Origin: Nostoc sp. KVJ3
Lineage (GTDB): Bacteria > Cyanobacteriota > Cyanobacteriia > Cyanobacteriales > Nostocaceae
Assembly (NCBI RefSeq): GCF_026127265.1
Contig: NZ_WWFG01000002.1
Coordinates: 3,162,001 to 3,226,000 of the forward strand
Direction of reading: 5' to 3'
Length of the DNA stretch: 64,000 bases
The translations under genes were made by a program, and so were the position numbers. A model generated the notes under the pieces. It did no database searches. It had not been told where the DNA came from and worked only from the letters and a program-made list of their open reading frames with translations. Positions 52,592 through 62,895 of this stretch are shown one piece after another (the stretch's first letter is position 1; every line of letters starts with the position of its first letter).

Positions 52592-55500
52592 ATGTTAGTA
52601 GTATCAGATACATTATATACGTTTCCTGGCTATCGCATCACCGAGCAAATCTACTCTGGCAGTAAAACCCTAGTTTATCGGGGTATTAGAGAACAAGACC
52701 AAAAACCTGTCGTTCTCAAATTAATGCGGAATGAATATCCTACGTTCGCGGAAATCGCCCAGTTCCGCAATCAATATATTATCACCCAAAACCTTGATAT
52801 TCCTGGCATACTCAAAACCTATAGTTTAGAAAGCTACCGTAACAGCTACATCTTAGTGATGGAAGATTTTGGTGGGATTTCGCTGCAAGACTGGCGACTA
52901 GAGAACAAGGAGAAGGAGGAAAACTATCTTTCCCTCAATGAGTTTTTTAACATTGCTATTAAAATTGCTTCTATCCTTGAGGGACTACATCGCGAGCGCA
53001 TTATTCACAAAGACATCAAGCCTGCCAACATCCTCATAAACCCTACCACAGATGAAATAAAAATCATCGACTTTAGTATTGCCACCCTCCTACCAAGAGA
53101 AATTCAATTTCTCACAAATCCCAACATCTTAGAAGGCACTCTGGCTTACATTTCTCCAGAACAAACTGGAAGGATGAACCGAGGTATCGACTATCGCACT
53201 GATTTTTATTCCCTTGGTGTTACCTTCTTTCAATTCCTTACCGGACAGTTACCCTTTACTGCTCAAGATCCGATAGAGTTAGTTTACTCTCACATTGCCA
53301 AACAACCACTAAAAGCCAGCCGGATTAACTCTAACATTCCAACAATTTTGTCTGAAATTATCAGCAAGCTGATGGCAAAAAATGCCGAAGATCGGTATCA
53401 GAGTGCTTTGGGGTTAAAGCATGACTTGGAGCGATGCCAAAGCCAGTGGGAAGAAATAGGAAACATTACACCCTTTGAACTAGGCGTGAGAGACATCTCA
53501 GACCGTTTCGTAATCCCTGAAAAACTTTATGGTCGTCAAGGTGAAGTTGAAACCTTACTCGCTGCTTTTAAAAGTGTGACAGAAGGAGCGACAGAAATGA
53601 TATTAGTCGCGGGTTTTTCTGGCATTGGCAAAACTGCTGTAATCAATGAAGTTCACAAGCCTATTGTGCGGCAACGTAGTTACTTCATCAAAGGAAAGTT
53701 CGATCAGTTTCAACGTGACATTCCCTTATCAGGGTTGGTGCAAGCTTTTCGAGACTTAATCGGGCAACTACTCTCAGAAACGGATACCAGAATTCAACAG
53801 TGGAAAACTAAAATTCTGCGGGAATTGGGTACACAGACGCAGGTAATTATTGATGTAATTCCTGAACTCGAACAGATTATTGGCAAGCAACCTCCAGTTA
53901 CAGAACTCTCTGGTATTACTGCCCAAAATCGTTTCAATTTATTGTTTAAAAAATTTATCCAAATCTTTACAACTAAAGAACATCCTCTAGTTATATTTCT
54001 CGATGACTTGCAATGGGCAGATACAGCCTCTTTGAAATTAATTCAGTTATTAATGTGTGAGAGCAGTTTTTCTTCTCTTTCAGAAGAGATAGAACAGACG
54101 CATGAAAGTCAGGGTGGATTATTATTAATTGGTTCCTATCGAGACAATGAAGTTTTCAAGGCACATCCGCTTTATTTGACATTACAAGAGATTGAAATAT
54201 CAGGAGCAACTATTAATACAATCACCCTAGCACCATTAAATCAGGGTGATTTAAATCATCTCATAGCTGATACTCTGCATTGTCCTGAAGTAGTTGCAGT
54301 TCCTCTCACCCAAATGGTGTTTGCTAAAACCAAAGGCAATCCATTCTTTTGTGTCCAATTCCTTAAGTCTTTATATGATGAGGGGCTAATCGTATTAAAC
54401 TTTGATGTCGGTCATTGGGAGTATGATATTTCTAAAGTCAAAGAATTAGCTCTCACAGATGATGTAGTGGAATTTATCGCCCTGCAAATAGAAAAATTGC
54501 CAATCAATACCCAAAGAGTTCTGAAGCTTGCTGCCTGTATCGGTAATCAATTTGACTTAAAGAGTCTAGCGATTGTCAATGAAAAATCTGTAGTAGATAC
54601 AGCATCACATTTGTGGCAAGCATTACTTGATGGACTAATTTTACCACAGACCGAAAATTACAACATCTTTGCAAAAGAAAATACTAATCAAGAATTCATT
54701 GTTCATGGAATAGAGTCTATACAATTTTCCAGTTCTAATTTACAGCTACCTAAATATAAATTCGTACACGACCGGGTGCAGCAAGCAGCTTATTCTTTAA
54801 TTCCCGAAGAACAAAAAAAGCCAATTCACTTAAAAATTGGACTACTGTTATTGAAGAATATTCCAGTTGCAGAACAGGAAGAAAAGATTTTTGAGCTTGT
54901 CAATCAGTTTAATATCGCAGTAGAATTTATCTCCCCTCAAGCTAAACGAGATGAACTAGCCCAGATGAATCTAATTGCTGGACGTAAAGCTTTAGCATCA
55001 ACAGCTTATCCAGCTGCTCTTAATTATTTAACTACTGGTATCCAACTGCTGACAGATGATAGTTGGGAGACAAAACATGGTCTTACCCTAGCTTTATATG
55101 AGACTGCGACAGAATCAGCATACCTGGCTGGCAATTTTGAACAGATGGAGGAATTAGCAGAGGTGGTGTTGGGAGGTGAAACACTGCTAGAAAAAGTAAA
55201 AGTTTATGAAGTCAAAATTCAGGCTTATGGGGCGCAAAACCAATCACTAGAGGCTGTAAATACTGGTCTAACTTTTTTGAATCTTTTAGGAGTCAAGTTT
55301 CCTGAACATCCAAGTCAATCTGATATTCAGTTAGCAATGGCAGAATTAACATCGAATCTCAATGAAAGACCCATTGAGGACTTAATTAATCTGCCGGAAA
55401 TGATAGAAGCCCAACCTCTAGCAATAATGCGTATATTATCAACTGTAAACCCTCTTACCTATGCAGTTGCTCCTGAACTTTTTCCGCTCATTGTTCTGAA

Positions 55501-58267
55501 AACAATCGATTTATCGCTCAAACACGGCAATGCTCCTTCCTCTCCTTTAGGCTATGGTAATTACGGGTTAATACTCAGCAGCTTAGTAGGAGATATTGAG
55601 TCTGGCTATCAATTTGGTAAACTATCTAGTAGTTTGGCAGATAAGCTGAATGCTAAAGGTGTTCAAGCTAAAATTATGCTAGTATTTAACACAACTATTA
55701 GGCATTGGAAGGAACATACTAGGAAAGTATTAAAACCTTTAATGGAAGGTTACTATGCCGCACTAGAAATAGGAGATTTAGAATATGCAGCTTATTATCT
55801 TCACTCTTATTCCTATTCTTCATATTTCATTGGTGAAGTACTCACAGGGTTAGAATGTGAGATGGCAAATTACAGTAATGTCATCAGACAAATTAACCAA
55901 AAAACAGTATTTAACTGGATTACGATCCATCAACAGAGCGTCTTGAACTTGATAGGAAATGCAGCAGATCCCTGTTATTTAATTGGTGAAGCTTACGATG
56001 AAAAAAAAATGTTGCCACTTTACCATGATACTAATGATGTCATGGGAATTTTCTATTTATATGTAAGCAAACTACATCTCTGTTACCTATTTAGGCAATA
56101 TCCTTTAGCTTTACAAAATGCTACTTTAGCAGAAAAGTATTTACAAGGTGGAATAGGACAGCAGGTTACTCCTATTTTCTACTTGTATGATTCACTAACA
56201 CGACTGGCTGCATACCCTGATGCATCGGGTGATGAGCAAAGGTGCATTCTGAATAAGGTTCAAGAGAATCAGCAAAAAATGCAGCATTGGGCGCATCATG
56301 CTCCAATGAATTATTTACACAAATATTATCTTGTAGAGGCTGAAAGGTATCGGATTGGTGGTCAATATCTTGAAGCAATGGAATTTTACGATCGCGCTAT
56401 CTTCCTTGCTAAAGAACATGAATATATTAATGAAGAAGCCCTAGCTCAAGAACTTGTGGCCAAATTTTATTTAGAATGGGGCAAACAAAAGATTGCTCAA
56501 ACCTATCTAACAGATGCTTATTATAGCTACGTTCGCTGGGGAGCGTTAGCCAAAGTTGATGATTTGGCAAAACGCTATCCTCAATTACTTGCTCCTATAT
56601 TCCAGCAAGAAAAAGTAAGTATCAAGTCCAGCGAAGAAAATACTTCTTTCAATAATACATCTATATCATCTTTATCTACTCTGAGTAATCACCAAACTGT
56701 TATTGGCTCGAAGACAAGTATTTCTGATTCTCTGGATTTAGCCGCATTTATTAAAGCATCTCAAGCCCTCTCTGGGGAAATCGAGCTAGAGCGACTACTT
56801 TCTACATTGATGGAAGTTGTTATGGAGAATGCAGGAGCCTCTAAATGTGCTTTAATTTTAAGCGAAAGTGATAACTTAGCATTAACTGTCACAGCAGTTT
56901 GTTCAAGTTCAAATTTTGAGCATACCTACACTGAGTTTCCATCAACTTGCCTGGAGTCAAGCTACGATGTTCCCATTACTTTGATTAACTACGTTAAACG
57001 CTCCAGAGAGATATTGGTAATTGATGATGCAATGGCTGTTTCTTTTCTAGCAGATGATAACTACATTCTTAGTGAAGAGCCTAAGAGTTTGTTGTCTATA
57101 CCTCTTCTAAATCAAGGTAAATTGATTGGGATTCTTTACCTAGAAAATCATCTGACTACTGGAGCCTTTACCCGCGATCGCGTAGAAGTTATCAAACTCC
57201 TTACTACTCAAGCAGCAATATCTCTAGAGAATGCTTTTCTCTACAAAAATTTGGCACAAGCTAAGGAAAGCTTAGAGGAATATAACCATACCTTAGAAGA
57301 AAAAGTCCAGGAAAGAACTCGGGAACTTAACGACAAAAATCACTCTTTACAAGAAACTCTCCAGGAATTACAGCGTACCCAAATTCAATTGATTCAAAGT
57401 GAGAAAATGTCTTCTCTAGGACAAATGGTAGCGGGGATTGCTCATGAAATCAATAACCCGATTAACTTTATTTATGGCAACATTAGTCATACTAGTGAGT
57501 ATGTCCAAGATTTGCTTAATCTGGTAATTGTTTATCAACAAGAATATCCCCATCCTTCACCTTTAGTTGAAGAAAAGTTTGAGGAAATTGATATAGATTT
57601 TCTAGCAGAAGATTTACCAAAGATTCTAAATTCAATGAAGGTGGGGAGTTCGCGTATCCGAAATATTGTTTTGGGCTTACGCAACTTTTCTCGCTTAGAT
57701 GAATCTGAGATGAAACCTGTAGATATTCATGATGGGATAGACAGTACCTTAATGATTTTGCAACACCGAATTAAGGAAAATAGCAACTTTCCTGAAATTG
57801 AAGTCATCAAGCAATATGGGAAATTACCGGAAGTTATTTGTTATCCTGGTCAACTAAATCAGGTGTTTATGAATATCCTGAGTAATGCAATCGATGCTTT
57901 AGAAGATTCATTTGTAATTAGTCATTCATCATTGGTAAATGATAAAGAACAAATAATAAATGTTCTAGATACATCATTAGCTTCTGATTTTGTCGGGCAA
58001 ATTCACATCTTTACTGAACTAACAGATTCTAATACGGCGATAATTCGGATTGCCGATAATGGTTCTGGTATGACAAAAGCGGTACAGCAGAAAATATTTG
58101 ACCCATTTTTTACTACCAAGTCGGTAGGAAATGGCACAGGGTTAGGGCTATCCATTAGCTATCAGATTATTGTGGACAAACACAAAGGTACTTTAACCTG
58201 CGATTCCACATTAGGAAAGGGGACTGAGTTCGTGATTGAGATCCCGATGCAACAGTCAGATATCTAG
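52592..58267 (+). CDS. Giant Ser/Thr kinase-ATPase-GAF-histidine kinase
   Basis: 1891 residues. Order: Ser/Thr kinase (about 13-275; catalytic loop HKDIKPANILI near residue 138, metal motif DFS instead of DFG); AAA-type ATPase (Walker A GFSGIGKTA about 341, Walker B LVIFLDDLQWAD); long helical TPR-like region (about 700-1380); GAF (about 1384-1550); coiled coil; HisKA with GQMVAGIAHEINNPINFI near 1610; HATPase. Such proteins are typical of Nostoc. The architecture suggests input from several signals and two phosphorylation outputs. ATG at 52592. It lies directly upstream of the convergent P450/terpene cluster, which it may regulate. Confidence 0.93.
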   Translation: MLVVSDTLYTFPGYRITEQIYSGSKTLVYRGIREQDQKPVVLKLMRNEYPTFAEIAQFRNQYIITQNLDIPGILKTYSLESYRNSYILVMEDFGGISLQDWRLENKEKEENYLSLNEFFNIAIKIASILEGLHRERIIHKDIKPANILINPTTDEIKIIDFSIATLLPREIQFLTNPNILEGTLAYISPEQTGRMNRGIDYRTDFYSLGVTFFQFLTGQLPFTAQDPIELVYSHIAKQPLKASRINSNIPTILSEIISKLMAKNAEDRYQSALGLKHDLERCQSQWEEIGNITPFELGVRDISDRFVIPEKLYGRQGEVETLLAAFKSVTEGATEMILVAGFSGIGKTAVINEVHKPIVRQRSYFIKGKFDQFQRDIPLSGLVQAFRDLIGQLLSETDTRIQQWKTKILRELGTQTQVIIDVIPELEQIIGKQPPVTELSGITAQNRFNLLFKKFIQIFTTKEHPLVIFLDDLQWADTASLKLIQLLMCESSFSSLSEEIEQTHESQGGLLLIGSYRDNEVFKAHPLYLTLQEIEISGATINTITLAPLNQGDLNHLIADTLHCPEVVAVPLTQMVFAKTKGNPFFCVQFLKSLYDEGLIVLNFDVGHWEYDISKVKELALTDDVVEFIALQIEKLPINTQRVLKLAACIGNQFDLKSLAIVNEKSVVDTASHLWQALLDGLILPQTENYNIFAKENTNQEFIVHGIESIQFSSSNLQLPKYKFVHDRVQQAAYSLIPEEQKKPIHLKIGLLLLKNIPVAEQEEKIFELVNQFNIAVEFISPQAKRDELAQMNLIAGRKALASTAYPAALNYLTTGIQLLTDDSWETKHGLTLALYETATESAYLAGNFEQMEELAEVVLGGETLLEKVKVYEVKIQAYGAQNQSLEAVNTGLTFLNLLGVKFPEHPSQSDIQLAMAELTSNLNERPIEDLINLPEMIEAQPLAIMRILSTVNPLTYAVAPELFPLIVLKTIDLSLKHGNAPSSPLGYGNYGLILSSLVGDIESGYQFGKLSSSLADKLNAKGVQAKIMLVFNTTIRHWKEHTRKVLKPLMEGYYAALEIGDLEYAAYYLHSYSYSSYFIGEVLTGLECEMANYSNVIRQINQKTVFNWITIHQQSVLNLIGNAADPCYLIGEAYDEKKMLPLYHDTNDVMGIFYLYVSKLHLCYLFRQYPLALQNATLAEKYLQGGIGQQVTPIFYLYDSLTRLAAYPDASGDEQRCILNKVQENQQKMQHWAHHAPMNYLHKYYLVEAERYRIGGQYLEAMEFYDRAIFLAKEHEYINEEALAQELVAKFYLEWGKQKIAQTYLTDAYYSYVRWGALAKVDDLAKRYPQLLAPIFQQEKVSIKSSEENTSFNNTSISSLSTLSNHQTVIGSKTSISDSLDLAAFIKASQALSGEIELERLLSTLMEVVMENAGASKCALILSESDNLALTVTAVCSSSNFEHTYTEFPSTCLESSYDVPITLINYVKRSREILVIDDAMAVSFLADDNYILSEEPKSLLSIPLLNQGKLIGILYLENHLTTGAFTRDRVEVIKLLTTQAAISLENAFLYKNLAQAKESLEEYNHTLEEKVQERTRELNDKNHSLQETLQELQRTQIQLIQSEKMSSLGQMVAGIAHEINNPINFIYGNISHTSEYVQDLLNLVIVYQQEYPHPSPLVEEKFEEIDIDFLAEDLPKILNSMKVGSSRIRNIVLGLRNFSRLDESEMKPVDIHDGIDSTLMILQHRIKENSNFPEIEVIKQYGKLPEVICYPGQLNQVFMNILSNAIDALEDSFVISHSSLVNDKEQIINVLDTSLASDFVGQIHIFTELTDSNTAIIRIADNGSGMTKAVQQKIFDPFFTTKSVGNGTGLGLSISYQIIVDKHKGTLTCDSTLGKGTEFVIEIPMQQSDI

Positions 58268-58364
58268 ACTCAGTAGGTAAGCAAGAATATTTAAAGCAAG
58301 TTTTTAGTAAGACTTTAGTGCTTACTGCAAACTTGCTTATCCATCAATTTAACTTGAAAATCTA

Positions 58365-59756
58365 TTAAGATGCGGGTGTAGTTGTCATATTAATTAAAGA
58401 CTCTTGACGCGCACGTTGTCCTATCATTACCATTTTAACTCCACTGCTTGGAGCAAGGTTAAAACCTCGACGCTGAGGTTGTTCTGGCCGATGATCAACT
58501 AGCGTCAAGTCATAGCGTGACACAATGGTTGCTAATGCTAGCTTAATTTCAAATAGAGCCAAAGCTTCGCCCATACAACGACGGACACCACCGCCAAAGG
58601 GCAGGAATTCATAGGGAGAAAATTGACGTTCAATAAAGCGCTCTGGTTTAAATTGCTTAGATTGGGGATATAAATCCTCTCGATGATGAGTGAGATAAAT
58701 ACTGGGAAGCAGTATAGTTCCAGCATCTAAAGGATGTCCCAATAATTCCAGGGGTTCTTGCACTACCCTGGGAAAGGAAAACATGGTGACGGGGTAAATT
58801 CGCAAGGTTTCATTACAGATAGCTGTAAGATATGGTAGTCGGGAAATGCTTATAGGATCTAGAGAATCACCTAGAGTATCCAGTTCTTGGAGCAGTTTTT
58901 CACGAACTAAAGGCTTTTTGTGAATCCAGTATAATCCCCAAGCCATTGCCGTTGCAGTAGTATCATAGCCAGCAAGTATTAGGGTTATTAACTGATCGTG
59001 CAACTCTTGATCTGTCATCGGTTGACCTGCTTCATCCCGACATGATATAAGCAAAGAGAGAATATCGGTGCGTTCTGGATCGCGTTGTTGCTTACACTCA
59101 GTAATTTCAGTGTAGAGAAATTGATCAATTTTCTCTCGAACGCGCAGGAACTTTCCCCAAGGACTCCAAACTCCTAAATCTTGTTGCAAGGACGAGAAAA
59201 GAAATAAACTAGAAGTAAGAGGCGACTCAAAAAGCTGTAAGAAGGATGGTAATAGTTGCCTAAGTTTTTGAATTTTTTCTCCTTCATAAAAGCCAAAGAT
59301 AGCCTGTAAAATAACTTGCAGAGATATTTCTTTTGTTAGGTCACGAGCAAAAAATGGCTTATTTAGTGGTAACTGACTAAAGATTTTTTCAGAAGCATTA
59401 CAGATTAGCTGACCATAGGCTTGCATCCGCTCTCCATGAAAAGAGGGTGTCACGAGTTGTCGTTGGCGTTTGTGGCGATCGCCCTCCAGCATCAGAACGG
59501 AATAATCCCCTAAAAGAGGCTTTAAAATTCCGTTGAGTTCGCCGACGGCTGTAAACTTTTTGCGATCGTTAGTTAAAATTTCCTGAATTGCTTGGGGTTG
59601 ATTCACAAAGACCACTGTACCGCCAAAACCGACTATTTCACCAGTAAAAATATCAGGATATTGCTGGGCTGCATTTTCCATATAGCCTATTGGGTCACTA
59701 ACCCAATGAAGCTTTTGTACTAAAGAGGGACTTTCGAGAAGATTAGGTAGTTGCAT
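58365..59756 (-). CDS. Cytochrome P450 (CYP110-like)
   Basis: 463 residues. I-helix AGYDTTATAMAWGLYW, ExxR motif in NETLRIYP, and the heme-binding FLPFGGGVRRCMGEALALFE. It follows the terpene synthase gene on the same strand with a 164-bp gap. Known relatives of CYP110 type in Nostoc oxidise long-chain fatty acids, alkanes or sesquiterpenes. I infer it oxidises the product of the adjacent terpene synthase. ATG at 59756. Confidence 0.92.
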   Translation of the reverse strand: MQLPNLLESPSLVQKLHWVSDPIGYMENAAQQYPDIFTGEIVGFGGTVVFVNQPQAIQEILTNDRKKFTAVGELNGILKPLLGDYSVLMLEGDRHKRQRQLVTPSFHGERMQAYGQLICNASEKIFSQLPLNKPFFARDLTKEISLQVILQAIFGFYEGEKIQKLRQLLPSFLQLFESPLTSSLFLFSSLQQDLGVWSPWGKFLRVREKIDQFLYTEITECKQQRDPERTDILSLLISCRDEAGQPMTDQELHDQLITLILAGYDTTATAMAWGLYWIHKKPLVREKLLQELDTLGDSLDPISISRLPYLTAICNETLRIYPVTMFSFPRVVQEPLELLGHPLDAGTILLPSIYLTHHREDLYPQSKQFKPERFIERQFSPYEFLPFGGGVRRCMGEALALFEIKLALATIVSRYDLTLVDHRPEQPQRRGFNLAPSSGVKMVMIGQRARQESLINMTTTPAS

Positions 59757-59920
59757 CTATTTTTTTTGAAATTATGGTGAGCTAATGGCCATTTATTCTT
59801 CTTACTATTTTTCTAAGCAGGAGATGAAATATTTATTACATACAAATTGAAATGATACTAGTTAATATTACAATTTCACTGCTTAACTAACTTTAGCTAG
59901 TCAATTTAGGTGAAATCTGA

Positions 59921-60922
59921 TTATTTAAATTCTATTAACTCCAGCCTCTCTAAATTTTGATACCGAGAGGACTGGTAACACCAATCGATATTACCACGAA
60001 TCCAACTATGCATTCCTGATATATATTTGGGAATTTCAACATCTAATTCTTCCCTGTAATCTGGAAGAAATGATTCTGCTCTGATTAATGAATGTACTGC
60101 TTCATTATGGATTTTTGTTACCTGCTCTATTGCTTCTTCCATAGAAATTTTATTGTGATAATGCAAGACAAATATTAAATTGTGAACATCACCGCTAGCT
60201 ATTTCTCTGGATACTGAAAAGATATCGTTAGACCAGGCAATAATATCAGTTGTAATTAGTTCCAGCTTTTTCACAAGGGAGTGGTTTCTTGAAACATCAG
60301 GAATAATGAACTGATTACAAAATTCCGCTAATGCGAGAACAGCATAAACTCCTACGCTTGATCTACGTATCATAATATAAGTGTCCACATCAGGTACAAT
60401 TCCCTTGGCGCGGTTGGTAGCTTCCTGAACACACCCAAAAAAGTAGTCTTCCAAGTAGCTGATAAAGTAATTGAACCATTTTATGCTAGCTCTTTGGAGA
60501 GTTCGTTGTCGTAAGTCAATTAATGCATGACTAAATAGTGTATCTTGGCTCGTAAGTTCTGCACCATTAAGTATTTCCAAATATCTTTGGTGAAAATTAT
60601 TTAATACTTCAGGTTTATTTTTTAACTCTGATAGATCGCATTGATCGTCCCAAATAAAAACCCAACTCAACCAATCATTTGCAATTTTAAGTTCTTCAAG
60701 CGGGCAGTTAGGATAGGCACTTGCCGTTAGAAAGAAAAAATTTGATTTGCAAAAACGCTTATAAGATGGTTCATTAGCTAAGAGATTAAAGTGAAGTACC
60801 CATTCAAGAGCGTGCTTTTCTAAAGCATCAATATGCTTATTAGTTTGGGACAAAAATGGGCAGTATAAAGTGGGGGAAAGTAATTCCTTCATAAAAAAGT
60901 ATGAGTTTAAAGTAACGAACAT
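59921..60922 (-). CDS. Class I terpene synthase (sesquiterpene type)
   Basis: 333 residues; the ATG at 60892 (MKELLSPTLYCPF) would give 323 and is the likelier start by family sequence. Class I metal motifs are seen: the Asp-rich FIWDDQCD and NSE triad in WSNDIFSVSREIASGDVHN. Short bacterial form without transit peptide; expected to cyclise farnesyl diphosphate. The product cannot be told from sequence. It pairs with the downstream P450, matching the terpene synthase-P450 mini-clusters known in Nostoc. Confidence 0.92.
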   Translation of the reverse strand: MFVTLNSYFFMKELLSPTLYCPFLSQTNKHIDALEKHALEWVLHFNLLANEPSYKRFCKSNFFFLTASAYPNCPLEELKIANDWLSWVFIWDDQCDLSELKNKPEVLNNFHQRYLEILNGAELTSQDTLFSHALIDLRQRTLQRASIKWFNYFISYLEDYFFGCVQEATNRAKGIVPDVDTYIMIRRSSVGVYAVLALAEFCNQFIIPDVSRNHSLVKKLELITTDIIAWSNDIFSVSREIASGDVHNLIFVLHYHNKISMEEAIEQVTKIHNEAVHSLIRAESFLPDYREELDVEIPKYISGMHSWIRGNIDWCYQSSRYQNLERLELIEFK

Positions 60923-61543
60923 TAATTACAGGAGAACAAACAAAGGCAATACACTTTTTAAGTGTCTCTAACAGAGATTTTTGAAAAATTTACTATAACT
61001 ACACGTTTTCTCTAGTGTGTAAATATGATTTACATCTCTATAACTGATACGTAAACTTATATAAATATTTCAAAGGTTACTGCTTATTGTTCAATATTTT
61101 TTAGCTAAACAATAACCGAAATTATCCTGAATTATAAAATTTTATTAAAAATAGCTATGGTTTTATTAACAACATCATCCATACTGTTGACTAACTAAAT
61201 AAGTTAACTTATGGGATCAACAATGTTGTTGTGCATAGCGCTACTTTTCTCAAAAGACAAGGGTAACAATGACTAATTTCAGAGCGTTCGCCTTCATGAA
61301 AGAGGATCTTCAACTCTAGCGAAAGTGCAGATTTGGGGTTGATGTCCGTGCTATAGCGATCGCTCCGGTAGTTCCAGAGAAGAATTTAGTGTAGGAATGT
61401 TGCTGTTATGACAGTTTTTGGGAACTATAGGATCGTCAGAGGATAAATTTGTCAGTCAGTGACCCCGATAAAATAGAGGTGACTTAGCTGCGATCGCAAG
61501 CAAATATCGAACAAGTAACAAGGAGTTAAATTAATTTAAATAC
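60923..61543. other. Divergent intergenic region, about 620 bp
   Basis: AT-rich near the terpene synthase, with a denser HIP1-containing stretch at about 61355-61500. No gene, RNA or strong repeat seen. Likely holds promoters for the terpene operon and the REC-kinase gene. Confidence 0.5.
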
Positions 61544-62863
61544 ATGAATTACAAGTCAGAGTTTCAAATACTGAATTTACCAGAAGATAGTTTAATTTTA
61601 GTAGTGGATGATACTACTACAAATTTAGAAATTGTCTTTGGCATATTAACTAATGTTGGCTTTAACGTTCTTACAGAAAATGATGCTAAAAAGGCACTTA
61701 AACAAGCTGAATATATACTACCTGACTTGATTTTATTAGATGTAATGATGCCAGGAATAGATGGCTTTGAAACCTGTAAAATGCTGAAAGAAAATTCAGC
61801 TACTTGTGACATACCAGTAATTTTTATGACAGCTAATTCTGATACTCATAGTAAGGTAAAGGGTCTAAATATCGGGGCAGTTGATTACATCACTAAACCT
61901 TTTCATGAAGAAGAATTATTAGCTAGAATTAAAACCCATCTGCAATTAAGAAATCTCACAAAAACTTTAGAAAAACGAGTTGCAGATAGGACAGCAGCCT
62001 TATCTAAGGCATTAAAAGACCTACAAGAATCTCAACTTCAGCTTGTACAGACAGAAAAAATGTCTGCCCTTGGTCAATTAGTGGCAGGAGTTGCTCATGA
62101 AATTAATAATCCCGTTGGTTTTATTCATGGCAATCTTGGACACGCTTCAATATATTTCCAAGATATGATTAACCTTATTAATCTCTATCAGGAATATTAT
62201 CCTAATCCAGTTGTAGAAATTCAAGAGGAAATTAGTGCGATAGATTTGAATCATCTGCTTTGGGATCTACCGAACTTAATTTCTTCAATGAAAGAGGGTG
62301 TCCAGCGCATTCGTAACATTAGTACTAGTCTGAGAACCTTTTCTCGTGCAGATAGCGATCGCAAAATTTATTGCAACATTCATGATGGCATTGATAGCAC
62401 AATTATGATTCTCAAACACCGCTTAAAAGCATCCGAAAACCGACCTGATATTCAAGTAATTAGAGATTACGATAATTTGCCAGAATTAGAATGTTTTATT
62501 GGACAATTAAATCAGGTATTTATGAATTTATTAGCTAATGCTATTGATGCTTTAGAAGAGTCGAATATAGGACGTACCTATATTGAAATTGAAGCAAATC
62601 CTAATCAAATTTTGATTCAGACTATCCTCAATGAAAACAAAAATCATATTTTGATTCGCATTAAAGATAATGGGGTGGGAATGTCAACTGATGTCCAGGA
62701 AAAAATCTTTGACCATTTATTCACTACTAAGCCTGTGGGTCAAGGTACAGGATTAGGATTATCAATTGCTCGTCAAATTGTTGTAGAAAAACATGGAGGA
62801 ACTCTGGAGGTAAATTCATCACCAGAACAAGGTTCAGAGTTTATCATTAAACTTCCTATTTAA
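61544..62863 (+). CDS. REC-histidine kinase (hybrid without PAS)
   Basis: 439 residues. N-terminal REC (LVVDDTTTNLEIVFGILTN, Asp in LILLDVMMPGIDG, Lys in YITKPFHEEEL), a short coiled coil, HisKA with GQLVAGVAHEINNPVGFIHG, and HATPase ending GTGLGLSIARQIV. Its kinase core closely resembles that of the giant kinase at 52592 (same HEINNP box and long insertion before the HATPase), so they probably belong to one family. The FIST-domain gene follows 32 bp later and may feed signals to it. Confidence 0.93.
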   Translation: MNYKSEFQILNLPEDSLILVVDDTTTNLEIVFGILTNVGFNVLTENDAKKALKQAEYILPDLILLDVMMPGIDGFETCKMLKENSATCDIPVIFMTANSDTHSKVKGLNIGAVDYITKPFHEEELLARIKTHLQLRNLTKTLEKRVADRTAALSKALKDLQESQLQLVQTEKMSALGQLVAGVAHEINNPVGFIHGNLGHASIYFQDMINLINLYQEYYPNPVVEIQEEISAIDLNHLLWDLPNLISSMKEGVQRIRNISTSLRTFSRADSDRKIYCNIHDGIDSTIMILKHRLKASENRPDIQVIRDYDNLPELECFIGQLNQVFMNLLANAIDALEESNIGRTYIEIEANPNQILIQTILNENKNHILIRIKDNGVGMSTDVQEKIFDHLFTTKPVGQGTGLGLSIARQIVVEKHGGTLEVNSSPEQGSEFIIKLPI

Positions 62864-62895
62864 GAATCATACTAAGTACCGTTATAAGAATCTTT